The notes under the pieces: model-generated | What the model saw: only the letters and a program-made list of their open reading frames with translations | Told to the model about the DNA's origin: nothing | The model's database searches: none | DNA from: Stutzerimonas stutzeri | GTDB lineage: Bacteria > Pseudomonadota > Gammaproteobacteria > Pseudomonadales > Pseudomonadaceae | Direction of reading: 5' to 3' | DNA: 64,000 bases | NCBI RefSeq assembly: GCF_024448695.1 | Contig: NZ_JAMOHY010000005.1 | Location: forward strand, 62,001 to 126,000 | Position numbers and translations under genes: made by a program | Shown: positions 63,879 through 64,000 of the stretch, piece by piece | Numbering within the stretch: position 1 is the stretch's first letter | Layout of the letters: every line of letters begins with the position of its first letter

Positions 63879-64000
63879 ATGCCGTACTGGCTGATGAAGT
63901 CTGAACCCGACGAATTCTCCATTCGAGATCTCGAACAACTCGGCCTTGCACGCTGGGATGGCGTGCGCAATTACCAGGCCCGCAATTACCTGCGGGCAAT
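63879..64000 (+). CDS. EVE-domain protein, C-terminus outside window
   Basis: The first 40 residues, MPYWLMKSEPDEFSIRDLEQ and WDGVRNYQARNYLRAM, are diagnostic of EVE-domain (PUA-like fold) proteins, thought to bind modified bases or RNA. The gene runs off the right edge. AGAG at 63867-63870 is the nearest ribosome binding site candidate. Confidence 0.88.
   Translation, partial: MPYWLMKSEPDEFSIRDLEQLGLARWDGVRNYQARNYLRA

Overview
The window is chromosomal DNA from a gamma-proteobacterium of the genus Pseudomonas. This rests on high G+C coding DNA, the algB-kinB-ampDh2-dgcH-dsbA-cc4-engB gene order, the pstSCAB-phoU operon with Pseudomonas-type oversized PstC and PstA, gcvT-gcvH-gcvP beside a ferric-iron ABC transporter, and a ygfB/zapA/6S RNA/ygfA block. 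Gene neighbourhoods match, from memory, several separate parts of the P. aeruginosa chromosome, so this is a related but rearranged species. The many palindromic intergenic repeats would fit the mendocina/oleovorans side of the genus, but species cannot be fixed from the sequence alone. No prophage, CRISPR array, tRNA, rRNA or intact insertion sequence was found.

Layout. 1-1307: a partial unknown gene at the left edge and a decayed HDOD gene containing a hexanucleotide repeat. 1533-12929: rlmI, ilvD, two purine-type NCS2 permeases flanking a DUF1090 gene, a YfcE-like phosphodiesterase, folA, and a membrane protein/GTPase pair (DUF2868-DUF3482). 12987-20066: the phosphate operon pstS-pstC-pstA-pstB-phoU (minus strand) with a four-unit Pho-box array and several palindromic repeats between its genes. 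20285-22128: a thioesterase, an AEC exporter and a small membrane protein. 22297-31089: recC-recB-recD. 31297-35891: a periplasmic double-Cache protein and a TAXI-type TRAP transporter. 36398-40545: a PAS chemoreceptor, a nucleoside-recognition membrane protein and three small stress-type genes. 40856-49973: algB-kinB, ampDh2, a diguanylate cyclase, an EEP-family nuclease, dsbA, cytochrome c4 and engB. 50211-57545: glycine cleavage system and iron(III) ABC transporter. 57652-64000: two ubiquinone hydroxylases, pepP, ygfB, TIGR02449 gene, zapA, 6S RNA, ygfA, a 49-residue membrane protein and the start of an EVE-domain gene.

How it works together. Most of the window is housekeeping: phosphate uptake and its feedback by PhoU, double-strand-break repair by RecBCD, one-carbon metabolism (GcvTHP, FolA, 5-formyl-THF cyclo-ligase), ubiquinone synthesis, and periplasmic redox (DsbA, cytochrome c4). 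The features that most deserve attention are the DUF2868-DUF3482 pair, the output-less double-Cache protein, intergenic palindromes that sit inside operons (pst, recBCD, DUF2868-DUF3482), intra-operon terminators in gcv and the iron transporter, and a repeat-rich junction at 49974-50210 where two otherwise separate chromosomal neighbourhoods meet.
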